From assembly GCF_014451325.2 (NCBI RefSeq), contig NZ_JACSCH020000001.1, forward strand, positions 350,845 through 414,844: 64,000 nucleotides of DNA, written 5' to 3'. Positions 7,706 to 16,679 of this stretch are shown in pieces. Source of the stretch: Streptomyces sp. CB02980 (GTDB lineage: Bacteria > Actinomycetota > Actinomycetes > Streptomycetales > Streptomycetaceae). The first letter of the stretch is position 1. The number at the start of each line of letters is the position of its first letter. The notes beneath the pieces were generated by a model. It did no database searches. It saw only the letters and a list, made by a program, of their open reading frames with translations, and was not told the DNA's origin. The position numbers were made by a program, and so were the translations under genes.

Positions 7706-8680
7706 ATGTCCCTCGCCCCGTCCCAAAGCGCCCCTGCCGGAGCCCCCGCCGCCACGGCCGGGACGCCCGCCGGTCACGGCGGCAACCGCCGCCACGGCAG
7801 GGCCCGCCCCGGCCGGCGCCGGCTGCTGACCCGTGCCTCCGTCCCGTACCTGCTGATCATGCCCGCCGTCCTGGGCTTCGCGGTCTTCAAGGCGTACCCC
7901 ATCGCGGCCTCGTTCTGGATCAGCCTCACGACCGGCAACGGCGACGCCCGCCAGTTCGCCGGACTCGCCAACTACCGCCGTCTCCTAGACGATCCGCTGT
8001 TCTGGACCGCGTTGAAGAACACCGCGCTGATCCTGGTCGTCCAGGTGCCGCTGATGCTCGGCCTCGCCCTGCTCGTCGCCCTCGGGCTCGACTCCACCAA
8101 GGTCTGGCTGCGCCCGCTGTGGCGACTCGGCGTCTTCGTCCCCTCGCTGACCGGCCTGGTCGCCGCCGGCGTGATGTTCTCCGTGATCCTGAACCACGAC
8201 GCGGGACTGCTGAACTGGGTTCTCTCCCTGTTCGGCATCGACCGGGTGAACTGGCTCGGCAGTCCCTTCTGGGCCCGCGTCGGCGTCGTCCTCGTCATCA
8301 CCTGGCACTACACCGGCTACAACGCCGTGATGTACCTCGCCGGCCTCCAGGGCATCCCCCAGGAGCTGTACGAGGCGGCGATGGTCGACGGCGCGGGACC
8401 GGTCCGCCGCTTCTTCGCCATCACCCTGCCCCAGCTGCGGCCGATCCTCCTGCTCACGGTGGTGCTCTCGACCATCGGCACCCTGCAGCTCTTCGACGAG
8501 CCGTACGTCCTCACCGGCGGCGGCCCCGACAACGCCACCCTCACGGTCACCATGTACCTCTACAACAACGGCTTCAAGTACTTCGACTTCGGCTACGCCT
8601 CGGCCCTCGCCTACGCGCTCGCGCTGATCGTGTCCGTCCTCGGCATCCTGCAGGTCCGCCTGATGGGAGAGCGCCGATGA
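7706..8680 (+). CDS. Sugar ABC transporter permease, MalF type
   Basis: A 324-residue inner-membrane permease with a charged, Ala/Pro-rich N-terminus of about 45 residues and six predicted helices. The EAA loop that contacts the ATPase is clear: QELYEAAMVDGAGPVRRFFAITLPQLRP. It starts two bases after the binding protein and overlaps the next permease by four bases (ATGA). With its partner it forms the channel of a carbohydrate importer. As in other Streptomyces sugar systems there is no dedicated ATPase gene in the operon. Confidence 0.9.
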   Translation: MSLAPSQSAPAGAPAATAGTPAGHGGNRRHGRARPGRRRLLTRASVPYLLIMPAVLGFAVFKAYPIAASFWISLTTGNGDARQFAGLANYRRLLDDPLFWTALKNTALILVVQVPLMLGLALLVALGLDSTKVWLRPLWRLGVFVPSLTGLVAAGVMFSVILNHDAGLLNWVLSLFGIDRVNWLGSPFWARVGVVLVITWHYTGYNAVMYLAGLQGIPQELYEAAMVDGAGPVRRFFAITLPQLRPILLLTVVLSTIGTLQLFDEPYVLTGGGPDNATLTVTMYLYNNGFKYFDFGYASALAYALALIVSVLGILQVRLMGERR

Positions 8681-9492
8681 AGCTCCGCGGCCCCCTGCTC
8701 ACCGTGCTGCTCGCGGGTGCCTTCGGGCTCTGCGTCGGACCGTTCTATTGGCTCGCCATGGCCGCCACCCAGGACGACAAGGACGTGTTCTCCTGGCCGC
8801 CGAAGCTGCTCCCGGGCGGCCACCTCATGGAGAACCTCCAGGGCCTCCAGGAGTCCATCGGCCTGACGCGCGTCCTCGTCAACACCCTTGTGGTGGCGGG
8901 CCTCCAGACCGTCGGCGCGGTCGTCGTCTCGGTCCTCGCCGGGTACGCCTTCGCCAAGTTCGACTTCCGCGGGCGCAATCTGTTCTTCGTCCTGCTGCTC
9001 AGCACCCTGGTCATCCCCGACGCGGTGATGCTGATCCCGATCTTCCAGATGATGATGGACCTGGGTCTGATCGACTCGTACGAGTCCGTCGTCCTGCCCG
9101 GTCTGGTGACCCCGTTCGGCATCTTCCTGATGCGGCAGGCGCTGCGCTCGATGCCCGACGAACTCCTGGACGCGGCCCGCGTCGACGGCGCGGGCGAACT
9201 GCGCGTGCTGTGGCGGATCGTCATCCCGGTCAACAGGCCGATCATCGCGGCGCTCGCGCTGTTCGTCTTCCTCGGCGGCTGGAACCAGTTCGTCTGGCCG
9301 CTGATCGCCTTGCGCAGCCCCGAGATGTACACGCTGCCCGTCGCCACCGCCACCCTTCAGGGTCTCTCGACGACCAACTACGCCCAGGTCCTGCTGGCCG
9401 GTGCCATCGCCGCCATCCCCGTGATGGCCCTCTTCCTCGTCCTGCAACGCCAGTTCATCTCCGGCCTGCTCGCCGGGGCCACCAAGGAGTGA
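8677..9492 (+). CDS. Sugar ABC transporter permease, MalG type
   Basis: A 271-residue partner permease beginning MKLRGPLLTVLLAGAFGLCV. The EAA loop reads DELLDAARVDGAGELRVLWRIVIP. The start overlaps the previous stop as ATGA, a sign of translational coupling and equal subunit amounts. It belongs to the CUT1 group that imports oligosaccharides or alpha/beta-galactosides. The GH36-like glycosidase follows five bases later, pointing to a galactoside or similar sugar as the cargo. Confidence 0.9.
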   Translation: MKLRGPLLTVLLAGAFGLCVGPFYWLAMAATQDDKDVFSWPPKLLPGGHLMENLQGLQESIGLTRVLVNTLVVAGLQTVGAVVVSVLAGYAFAKFDFRGRNLFFVLLLSTLVIPDAVMLIPIFQMMMDLGLIDSYESVVLPGLVTPFGIFLMRQALRSMPDELLDAARVDGAGELRVLWRIVIPVNRPIIAALALFVFLGGWNQFVWPLIALRSPEMYTLPVATATLQGLSTTNYAQVLLAGAIAAIPVMALFLVLQRQFISGLLAGATKE

Positions 9493-9497
9493 CCACC

Positions 9498-11444
9498 GTG
9501 ACCACCGATCCGAAGACCGTCTCCCCCCAGGACGCCTCTCCCCGGAGCGCCGACCCCCGGCAGCCCGAACCCCAGGAGCCCGACCGTCAGGAGCCCGACT
9601 CCCAGCAGCCCGACTCCCAGCAGCCCGTCCCGGCCTGGCGGCCGGGCGCGCCGACCGGAGGGACTCCCCGCACCGTCGTCCACCGCCCGCTCGCCACGGG
9701 CCTGTTCCACTCCACCGGAGACCCGCTCGCCCTCCATCTCACCGGGATCGGCGGCGACCGGTGGGAGGCCACCGTCGCCCGGGTCGAGGACGGCGTGGCC
9801 CTGATCGAGGTCTCGGCGGCGGAGGCCGTCACCCTCCGCGCCGAATGGCGTGTCCCCTGCGTCGGGGCCACCGCCTACTGGGCCCCGGACACCGACGCCT
9901 CCCGCTGGCTGCCGCCGTCCTGGACCACCCCCCGGACGGTCTCGCTCGCCCTCGGCGCGCCGGTCGCCAGCCTGGTCGGCGCCCACGACCGCGCCCTGTG
10001 CACGGCCGCCGCGGGAGAGACCGCCGCGCCCGTACGCGTCGGCGCCGGTGTCGTGGAGGAGAGCGGCGAGTTCGCGTTCACCGTCGAGCAGTACCTCATC
10101 CCGGACGGGCCGCCGATGCGGCTGCGGATCGACCTCAGCGGCCGCCACTTCGCCACCACCCTGCGGGCCGTCACCGACTGGTGGGCCGAGGGCGTGGATC
10201 ATCCCGGCGTCGCCCCCGCCGCCCGGATGCCCGCCTACTCCACCTGGTACAGCCTCCACCAGAGCGTCGACACCGCCGTCGTCGAACAGCAGGCCGCCCT
10301 CGCCGCCGGCCTCGGCTGCGAGAGCATCATCGTCGACGACGGCTGGCAGACCGCCGACCGCACCCGCGGCTACGGCCACTGCGGCGACTGGGAGCCCAAC
10401 CCGGCGGCCTTCCCCGACCTCGAGGCCCACGTGGCCGAGGTCCATCGGCGCGGCCTCGCCTACCTCCTCTGGTACGCGCTGCCGTTCATCGGCCGGCACA
10501 ACGACGCCTGGGACCGCTTCAAGGACAAGATCCTGCGCGAGGAGCCCCACCTGGAGGCGGCCGTCCTCGACCCCCGTCACCCCGAGGTCCGGGCCTATCT
10601 GATCGACAAGGTCTGCCGTGCCGTCGAGGAGTGGGGCATGGACGGGGTGAAGCTCGACTTCATCGACCGCTTCTCCGTCGCCGACCCCCCGCCCGCACCG
10701 GCCGGCGCCGACCGCGCCGCCGTCCACGAAGGCCTGCTCCAGCTCCTCGCCGAGCTCGACGCCCGCCTGCGCCGCACCCGGCCGGACGTGATCGTCGAGC
10801 ACCGCCAGCCGTACGTGAGCCCGAGCCTCTGGCCGTACGCCACCATGGTCCGCGCCACCGACTGCCCGCTCAGCCCTGCCGAGAACCGCCAGCGCACCGT
10901 CGACTGCCGGCTCACCGCGGGACCGCTCGCCGTCCACGCCGACATGATCATGTGGAACTCCGCCGAGACGCCCGAGTCCGTGGCCGTCCACCTGATCAAC
11001 GCGCTGTTCTCGGTGCCGCAGATCTCCGTCGACCTCGCCGCGCAGACCCCCGGCCGGCTCGCCGCACTGCGCTTCTGGCTCGGTGTCTTCCGCCGCCACG
11101 CCGATGTCCTCCAGCTCGGCGATCTGGAGCCCGCGCGCCCGGACCTCGGCTACCCCCTGGTCAGCGCCCACGACGAGCGCACCACCGTGGTCGCCCGCTA
11201 CGCGCCGCTGCCCGTCGCCCTCCCGGACCGGGGCGGCGCGGACGGCCCGCGGACCCTGCTCGTCGCCAACGCGGACCGCGACCCCGTGGTGCTGCTCGTG
11301 GCCGCCCGGCAGGAACGGGCCCTCGCCCTCGTACAGGACTGCGGTGGTGAGATCCTGTCCGAGACCGTGCTCGACCTCGTCCCCGGGGTGAACCCGGTGA
11401 CGGTGCCGACCGGCGGCCTGCTCACCCTGACCCGAGAGCACTGA
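9498..11444 (+). CDS. GH36-like glycoside hydrolase (melibiase superfamily)
   Basis: A 648-residue cytoplasmic enzyme with no signal peptide. The TIM-barrel core resembles GH36 alpha-galactosidases: GLGCESIIVDDGWQ at the second strand, then MDGVKLDFIDRF with Asp387 as the likely nucleophile, then MVRATDCPLSPAENRQR with Asp455 as the likely acid/base. The usual GH36 motifs CSGGGR and WxSDN are not present in standard form, so the true specificity may differ from alpha-galactose. The first 55 residues are a Pro/Gln/Glu linker containing a repeated DSQQP unit. I chose GTG 9498, eight bases after AAGGAG; an in-frame GTG at 9489 lacks room for a ribosome site. It probably hydrolyses the sugar imported by the upstream transporter. 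Confidence 0.75.
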   Translation: MTTDPKTVSPQDASPRSADPRQPEPQEPDRQEPDSQQPDSQQPVPAWRPGAPTGGTPRTVVHRPLATGLFHSTGDPLALHLTGIGGDRWEATVARVEDGVALIEVSAAEAVTLRAEWRVPCVGATAYWAPDTDASRWLPPSWTTPRTVSLALGAPVASLVGAHDRALCTAAAGETAAPVRVGAGVVEESGEFAFTVEQYLIPDGPPMRLRIDLSGRHFATTLRAVTDWWAEGVDHPGVAPAARMPAYSTWYSLHQSVDTAVVEQQAALAAGLGCESIIVDDGWQTADRTRGYGHCGDWEPNPAAFPDLEAHVAEVHRRGLAYLLWYALPFIGRHNDAWDRFKDKILREEPHLEAAVLDPRHPEVRAYLIDKVCRAVEEWGMDGVKLDFIDRFSVADPPPAPAGADRAAVHEGLLQLLAELDARLRRTRPDVIVEHRQPYVSPSLWPYATMVRATDCPLSPAENRQRTVDCRLTAGPLAVHADMIMWNSAETPESVAVHLINALFSVPQISVDLAAQTPGRLAALRFWLGVFRRHADVLQLGDLEPARPDLGYPLVSAHDERTTVVARYAPLPVALPDRGGADGPRTLLVANADRDPVVLLVAARQERALALVQDCGGEILSETVLDLVPGVNPVTVPTGGLLTLTREH

Positions 11445-11452
11445 ACGACGAA

Positions 11453-11487
11453 GGGGCCGGGGACGGCCGTCCGCCGTCCCCAGCCCC
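11453..11487 (+). terminator. Hairpin between glycosidase and lacI genes
   Basis: An imperfect stem, GGGGCCGGGGACGG with GCCGTCCCCAGCCCC, lies in the 68-base gap. It may end or attenuate the operon before the LacI gene, lowering regulator expression. Confidence 0.5.
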
Positions 11488-11512
11488 TCCGACCACCGGC
11501 CCCAGAGGAACG

Positions 11513-12541
11513 ATGACCGCTCGACAGGTGACCATCGAGGACGTCGCACGCGTGGCGGGAGTCTCCCGCCAGACCGTCTCGAACGCCCTCAACGCCCCCC
11601 ACCGGCTGCGCGACACCACCCTCGCCCGGGTCACCGCCGCCATCGACGAACTCGGCTACCAGCCCGATCAGTCCGCCCGCAGTCTGCGCACGGGCACCCG
11701 CAAGGTCATCGGTTATCCCGCCCCCGCCGACAACCCCGCCGACCCCAACCCCCTGATGGGCGGCTTCCTCCAGGCGCTGGTGAGCGCCGCAGACGCCGTC
11801 GGCCACCGCATCCTGCTGTTCCGCTGCGACCCCCAGCAGGGCGTCGCGGCGGTCGCCAGGTCCTTCAACGGGCTGATCGCGGCCCGGCAGGTCGACGGGT
11901 TCGTCCTGTCGGACGTGGTGCACGACGACCCCCGCGTCGACGTGCTCGCCGAGGCCGGCTTCCCGTTCGCCGCCTTCGGCCGCACCGCCCCCGGCCGCCC
12001 GCAGAACTGGGTGGACATCGACTCCGCGGCCGCCACGGCCGCCCTGGTCGGCCTGCTCATCGAACAGGGCCACCGCAGGATCTGTTACGTGAATTCCGCG
12101 GCCTCGCTGCCCTGGCTCGCCGACCGGCGGGCCGGCCTGCAGCAGGCCGCGGCCGCGGCACCCGACGGCGCCTTCGAGGTCGGCGTACCCGACGATGATC
12201 CGGCCGCGCTCTCCCAGGCCCTGCAGCGCCTGCTCGTCGGCCCCGACCGCCCGACCGCCCTGGTGTGCGCGAACGACTGGCTCGCCCTCGCCGCCTACCA
12301 CGCGGTCCGGGCGGCCGGTCTCACCGTCGGAGTCGACGTCGCCGTCGCCGGGTTCAACGACATGCCGCACTGCACACTGATCCAGCCCGCTCTCACCAGC
12401 GTGCGGTTGCCGCTGTCCGCCATCGCCCACGCCCTCGTCACCCGGCTGATCACCGCCGTCGAGGACCCCGCCGCCGCTCCCACGAGTGGGCTGCTGCTCC
12501 CGGCGGAGCCGGTCGTACGGGGCAGCACACCGGCGCGGTAG
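11513..12541 (+). CDS. LacI-family transcriptional regulator
   Basis: A 342-residue repressor. Residues 6-52 hold the LacI helix-turn-helix and hinge: TIEDVARVAGVSRQTVSNALN, then IDELGYQPDQSARSLRTG. The rest is a periplasmic-binding-protein-like sugar-sensing domain (VDGFVLSDVVHDDPRV, ALVCANDWLALAAYHAVRAAGL, VAGFNDMPHCTLIQPALTSV). An AGAGGA ribosome site supports the ATG. It closes the sugar operon and is the natural candidate to bind the two palindromes at 5047 and 5102, releasing them when the imported sugar is present. Confidence 0.9.
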   Translation: MTARQVTIEDVARVAGVSRQTVSNALNAPHRLRDTTLARVTAAIDELGYQPDQSARSLRTGTRKVIGYPAPADNPADPNPLMGGFLQALVSAADAVGHRILLFRCDPQQGVAAVARSFNGLIAARQVDGFVLSDVVHDDPRVDVLAEAGFPFAAFGRTAPGRPQNWVDIDSAAATAALVGLLIEQGHRRICYVNSAASLPWLADRRAGLQQAAAAAPDGAFEVGVPDDDPAALSQALQRLLVGPDRPTALVCANDWLALAAYHAVRAAGLTVGVDVAVAGFNDMPHCTLIQPALTSVRLPLSAIAHALVTRLITAVEDPAAAPTSGLLLPAEPVVRGSTPAR

Positions 12542-12575
12542 CCGCGCCCGCGGCCGTGATCCGGACGGACGCGAC

Positions 12576-13256
12576 CTAGCCTTCGGCCGGTCCCTCGCTC
12601 CTGGCCCAGAGGGAACGGACGTGGCCCAGGTGCCGGGTCATGCACGCCTCCGCGCCCTCGGCGTCCCCGGCGAGCATCAGGTCGAGGAGTTCCAGATGCT
12701 CCTCGGCCGACGGAATGAGGTCGCCGCTCTCGTCGAGGGCGGTGAGCCCGTACAGGCGCGACCGCTTGCGCAGATCGCCGACCGTCTCGACGAGGCGCTC
12801 GTTGCCCGCGAGGCCGAGCAGGGTGAGGTGGAAGAGCCGGTCGGCCTCCAGGTAGCCGATGAGGTCGTGCTCACGGGCGGCGCGCACGATCTCCACGGCC
12901 ACCGGCCGCAGCGCCTCCAGGTCCTCGCGCGTGGCGGAGCGGGTGACGCGGCCGACGGTCGGGATCTCGATGAGCGCGCGGATCTCGGTGTACTGGTCGA
13001 GGTCGCGTTCGTCGACCTCGGTGACCCGGAACCCCTTGTTGCGGACGGGCTCGACCAGCCCCTCACGGGCCAGGTCGAGCATCGCCTCACGCACGGGAGT
13101 GGCGGAGATCCCGAAGTCCTCGGCGAGGGTGGGGGCCGAGTACACCACGCCCGGCCGCAGCTCGCCGGAGATCAGGGCGGCGCGCAGGGCATGGGCGACC
13201 TGGTCGCGCAGCCGCTCTCGGGAAGCGTTCAGGTCGCGCTGGGTCAGGTGCCCCAT
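12576..13256 (-). CDS. GntR/FCD-family regulator of hydroxyproline catabolism
   Basis: A 226-residue FadR-type regulator. The N-terminal winged helix is ASRERLRDQVAHALRAALISGELRPG with the recognition part FGISATPVREAMLDLAREGLVEP. The C-terminal all-helical FCD ligand domain has the metal-binding His/Asp pattern, with YLEADRLFHLTLLGLAGNERL and the final CMTRHLGHV. It is the last gene of a minus-strand operon for 4-hydroxyproline breakdown. I propose that it senses hydroxyproline or a breakdown product and binds the repeated elements at 19831, 19947 and 30279; this is inference. The ATG at 13256 is the best start, with GAAGGGA upstream. Confidence 0.85.
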   Translation of the reverse strand: MGHLTQRDLNASRERLRDQVAHALRAALISGELRPGVVYSAPTLAEDFGISATPVREAMLDLAREGLVEPVRNKGFRVTEVDERDLDQYTEIRALIEIPTVGRVTRSATREDLEALRPVAVEIVRAAREHDLIGYLEADRLFHLTLLGLAGNERLVETVGDLRKRSRLYGLTALDESGDLIPSAEEHLELLDLMLAGDAEGAEACMTRHLGHVRSLWARSEGPAEG

Positions 13257-13303
13257 GGAGGTGGTGATCCCTTCGGTTCGTTCTGCGTCACCACCGTACG
13301 ATG

Positions 13304-14689
13304 TCACGTCGCTGCGCCTGCGGGTGCCAGGGTGTACGTCCGGGAGGACGTGTAGAACTCGAGGGCCGCCCTGCCCTGCTCGCGCGGGCCGTGACCGGAC
13401 TGCTTGGCCCCGCCGAACGGCAGGTGGAAGTCGACGCCGGTCGACGGGGCGTTGATCCGGATCATGCCGGTGTCGACGAGGTCGAGTCCGTACAGGGCCG
13501 CGTCGAGGTCGGCCGTGTGGACCGAGGTGACGAGGCCGTACGGCACGGAGTTGGTGATCCGTACCGCGTGGGCGAGGTCGTCGGCGGGGAGCAGCGCGGC
13601 GACGGGCCCGAAGACCTCCTCGTTGAGCAGTCGGTGCCCCGGCGGGACCTTCTCGACCAGGGTCGGGGCCGCGTACCAGCCTGGTCTCGTCGGTACGGTG
13701 GCGCCGGCGAGGACGGGGAGCCCCTGCCAGGCTTCGGCCACTCGCTCGCGCGCGCTCTCGTGGACGAGCGGCCCGCACACGGTCTCCGGATCGGCGGGGT
13801 CGCCGACCCGGAGCGCCCGGAAGGCCTCGGAGAGGGCTTCGCGCAAGGGGTCGAGGGCGGCGCCGACCGCGACGATCCGGCTGGTGGCGGTGCATTTCTG
13901 CCCCGCGAACCCGGCGACGGCGGCGGCGATGTGGGCCGCCGCCCGGCCGATGTCCGCGTCGGGCAGGACGATCGCCGCGTTCAGGCCACCCATCTCGGCC
14001 TGTACGGGGATGCCCCGCGCCGTCGCCGCGCGGACGACGGCCCGGCCCACGGGGGTGGAGCCGGTGAAGGAGACGACGTCGGCGGCGGAGACGAGGGCGT
14101 TGCCCTCGGTGGGGCCGCCCGGCAGGACGGTGAACACATGGTCCGGCAGGGCCTGTCGGACGATCTCGGCGAGGCGCTGGGCGCACGCGGTGGCTTCGGG
14201 GGCCGGTTTGAGGACGACCGTGTTGCCGACCGCGAGTGCGGGGGCGGCCTTCCAGCTCGGGATGGCGAAGGGGAAGTTCCAGGGCGTGACGAGCCCGGCC
14301 ACGCCGTGGGGGCGGCGCCGGTTCAGGAGCAGCCCGTGACCTGCCGCGGTCTCGTGGACGGAGCCGGTGGGCTCGAAGGGCGCCTGGGCGTAGTAGCGCC
14401 AGATCGCGACGGTGCGCGCGATCTCGGCCCTGGCCTCGGTGAGGGGCTTGCCGACCTCGCGTACGGCGAGGGCGGCGAGTTCGTCGGCCGCGGCCTCCAG
14501 GGCCGCGGCGACGGCGCCGAGCGCGGCCGAGCGGGCGGCGGCTCCGGCGCGCAGCCAGCCGGGCTGGGCGGCGCGGGCCCGCTCGACGGCGTCGGCGGCC
14601 GCGAAGGCGCCGGGGGCCGGGAGGCTGACGAGCACGTCGGTCGGGTCGGCCGGGTTGTGCGAGACGAGGGTGGACACGTCGGTGATCAC
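13304..14689 (-). CDS. Aldehyde dehydrogenase, probable 2-oxoglutarate semialdehyde dehydrogenase
   Basis: A 461-residue NAD(P)-dependent aldehyde dehydrogenase. The active site is complete: TPWNFP with Asn138, QAEMGGLN with Glu232 and GFAGQKCTATS with Cys266. In bacterial hydroxyproline pathways the last step oxidises 2-oxoglutarate semialdehyde to 2-oxoglutarate, and an enzyme of this family does it. The operon context with the deaminase and epimerase supports that role. The GTG start overlaps the upstream epimerase stop as GTGA with no separate ribosome site, so translation is probably coupled. The product feeds the citric acid cycle. Confidence 0.85.
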   Translation of the reverse strand: MITDVSTLVSHNPADPTDVLVSLPAPGAFAAADAVERARAAQPGWLRAGAAARSAALGAVAAALEAAADELAALAVREVGKPLTEARAEIARTVAIWRYYAQAPFEPTGSVHETAAGHGLLLNRRRPHGVAGLVTPWNFPFAIPSWKAAPALAVGNTVVLKPAPEATACAQRLAEIVRQALPDHVFTVLPGGPTEGNALVSAADVVSFTGSTPVGRAVVRAATARGIPVQAEMGGLNAAIVLPDADIGRAAAHIAAAVAGFAGQKCTATSRIVAVGAALDPLREALSEAFRALRVGDPADPETVCGPLVHESARERVAEAWQGLPVLAGATVPTRPGWYAAPTLVEKVPPGHRLLNEEVFGPVAALLPADDLAHAVRITNSVPYGLVTSVHTADLDAALYGLDLVDTGMIRINAPSTGVDFHLPFGGAKQSGHGPREQGRAALEFYTSSRTYTLAPAGAAT

Positions 14690-15690
14690 AGGAGGAAGCC
14701 TCCGGGGAAGGGGTCGTCCGGGTCGAGGAAGTACTGGGCGGTGCCGGTGATCCAGGCGCGGCCGGTGACGGTCGGGACGACGGCGGGCAGGCCGCCGACC
14801 TCCGTCCCGGCGGTGAGCCGGCCGGTGAATCGGGTGCCGATGAAGGACTCGTTGACGAAGTCGCGGTCGAGCGGGAGTTCGCCCCGTGCGTGGAGCTGGG
14901 CCATGCGCGCGCTGGTCCCGGTGCCGCACGGGGAGCGGTCGAACCAGCCGGGGTGGATGGCCATCGCGTGGCGCGAGTGCGTGGCGTCGGAGCCGGGTGC
15001 CGTGAGGTAGACGTGCTTGAGTCCGGCGATCTCGGGCCGGGTGGGGTGCACGGGGCGGTCCGGGGAGGCGTTGATCGCGTCCATGATCGCGAGTCCGGCG
15101 GCGAGGAGGTCGTCCTTGCGGTCGCGGTCGAAGGGCAGCCCGAGGTCGTCGAGGGGGACGAAGGCGTAGAAGTTGCCGCCGAAGGCGAGGTCGTAGGTGA
15201 CCTTGCCGAAGCCGGGGACGTCCACCGCGCGGTCCAGGCCCACGCAGAAGGCGGGCACGTTGGTGAAGGTGGCGGACTTCGCCGCGCCGTCCTCCACCCG
15301 CACGTCGACGGAGACGAGACCGGCCGGGGTGTCCAGGCGGACCGTGGTGACCGGTTCGACGACCGGCACCATGCCGGTCTCGACGAGGACGGTGGCGACG
15401 CCGATGGTGCCGTGGCCGCACATCGGCAGGAGGCCCGACACCTCGATGTAGAGCACGCCGTAGTCGGCGTCGGGGCGGGTGGGCGGCTGGAGGATGGCGC
15501 CGCTCATGGCCGCGTGCCCGCGCGGCTCGAACATGAGGAGCGTCCTGAGGTGGTCGAGGTGCTCGATGAAGTGGAGCCTGCGCTCGGCCATGGTGGCCCC
15601 GGGGATCACACCGACGCCTCCGGTGATGACCCGGGTGGGCATTCCCTCGGTGTGGGAGTCGACTGCGTGGAAGACGTGACGGGTACGCAC
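14686..15690 (-). CDS. 4-hydroxyproline 2-epimerase (proline racemase family)
   Basis: A 334-residue member of the proline racemase superfamily. Both catalytic cysteines are present, Cys91 in MCGHGTIG and Cys255 in SPCGTGTSA, the pair that defines racemases and 4-hydroxyproline 2-epimerases; dehydratases of the family usually replace one. It should convert trans-4-hydroxy-L-proline to cis-4-hydroxy-D-proline, the substrate of the FAD dehydrogenase encoded upstream. The GTG at 15690 has AAAGGAA before it. It is followed by the aldehyde dehydrogenase with a four-base overlap. Confidence 0.88.
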   Translation of the reverse strand: MRTRHVFHAVDSHTEGMPTRVITGGVGVIPGATMAERRLHFIEHLDHLRTLLMFEPRGHAAMSGAILQPPTRPDADYGVLYIEVSGLLPMCGHGTIGVATVLVETGMVPVVEPVTTVRLDTPAGLVSVDVRVEDGAAKSATFTNVPAFCVGLDRAVDVPGFGKVTYDLAFGGNFYAFVPLDDLGLPFDRDRKDDLLAAGLAIMDAINASPDRPVHPTRPEIAGLKHVYLTAPGSDATHSRHAMAIHPGWFDRSPCGTGTSARMAQLHARGELPLDRDFVNESFIGTRFTGRLTAGTEVGGLPAVVPTVTGRAWITGTAQYFLDPDDPFPGGFLL

Positions 15691-15737
15691 GCGGAGTTCC
15701 TTTCGGTCCGGTCGATGGGTCCGGTCAGCGGGTCCGG

Positions 15738-16649
15738 TCAGCGGTGACCGTCGGCGACGGCCTTCTCGGTGGCGGTACGCACGGCGGTCTCCGTCGCACC
15801 GGTGAGCGGAAGGCGCGGGGGGCGGGTGGGACCGCCGGGGCGGCCGGCGATGTCCATGGACAGCTTGATGCACTGGACGAACTCGACCTTGGAGTCCCAG
15901 CGCAGCAGGGAGTGCAGCGAGGAGTAGAGCGGCCGGGCGGTCGCCAGGTCGCCCGCCACGGCGGCCCGGTACAGCTCGACGCAGCTGGCGGGGAGGGCGT
16001 TGGGGTAGCCGGCGATCCAGCCGACCGCACCGGCCAGGGCCAGCTCCAGGAGGACGTCGTCGGCGCCGATCAGCAGGTCGAGTTCCGGGGCGAGTTCGGC
16101 GATCTCGTATCCCCTGCGGACGTCGCCGCTGAACTCCTTCACGGCGACGATGCTGCCGTCGGCGTGCAGCTTCGCCAGCAGGCCCGGGACGAGGTCGACC
16201 TTGGTGTCGATGGGGTTGTTGTACGCGACGACCGGGATGCCGACCCCGGCCACGTCCGCGTAGTGGGCGATGACGGAGCGCTCGTCGGCGCGGTACGCGT
16301 TGGGCGGCAGCAGCAGGACGGAGCCGCAGCCTGCCTCGGCGGCCTGTTCGGCCCAGCGGCGGGACTCGGCGCTGCCGTAGGCCGCGACGCCCGGCATGAC
16401 CCTGGCTCCGTCGCCCGCGGCCTCGACGGCGGTACGGACGACCCTGGCGCGCTCGTCGGCGGTGAGGGTCTGGTACTCGCCGAGGGAGCCGTTCGGGACG
16501 ACGCCGTCGCAGCCGTTGGCGATCAGCCAGGCCACGTGCTCGGCGTAGGCGTCGTAGTCGACGGAGAGGTCTTCCTTGAACGGCAGGGTGGTGGCGACCA
16601 TGATGCCGCGCCAGGGGCGGTCGGTGGTCCAGGCGGTGGTGGTGTTCAT
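15738..16649 (-). CDS. DHDPS-family lyase, probable 1-pyrroline-4-hydroxy-2-carboxylate deaminase
   Basis: A 303-residue class I aldolase-fold enzyme of the dihydrodipicolinate synthase family. Lys171 in IVAVKEFSGD is the Schiff-base lysine and Tyr143 in VAYNNP the conserved tyrosine. In the hydroxyproline pathway a family member deaminates and dehydrates 1-pyrroline-4-hydroxy-2-carboxylate to 2-oxoglutarate semialdehyde. The neighbours, an epimerase and semialdehyde dehydrogenase on one side and FAD dehydrogenase subunits on the other, favour this over lysine biosynthesis. A GAAAGG site lies nine bases before the ATG. Confidence 0.85.
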   Translation of the reverse strand: MNTTTAWTTDRPWRGIMVATTLPFKEDLSVDYDAYAEHVAWLIANGCDGVVPNGSLGEYQTLTADERARVVRTAVEAAGDGARVMPGVAAYGSAESRRWAEQAAEAGCGSVLLLPPNAYRADERSVIAHYADVAGVGIPVVAYNNPIDTKVDLVPGLLAKLHADGSIVAVKEFSGDVRRGYEIAELAPELDLLIGADDVLLELALAGAVGWIAGYPNALPASCVELYRAAVAGDLATARPLYSSLHSLLRWDSKVEFVQCIKLSMDIAGRPGGPTRPPRLPLTGATETAVRTATEKAVADGHR

Positions 16650-16679
16650 CTCGACGACCTTTCGGTGAGGTGTGACGTC

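Noticed and set aside
12542..12575. Extension of the sugar operon into the hydroxyproline operon
   Set aside because: The LacI and GntR genes converge, so they belong to separate transcription units.
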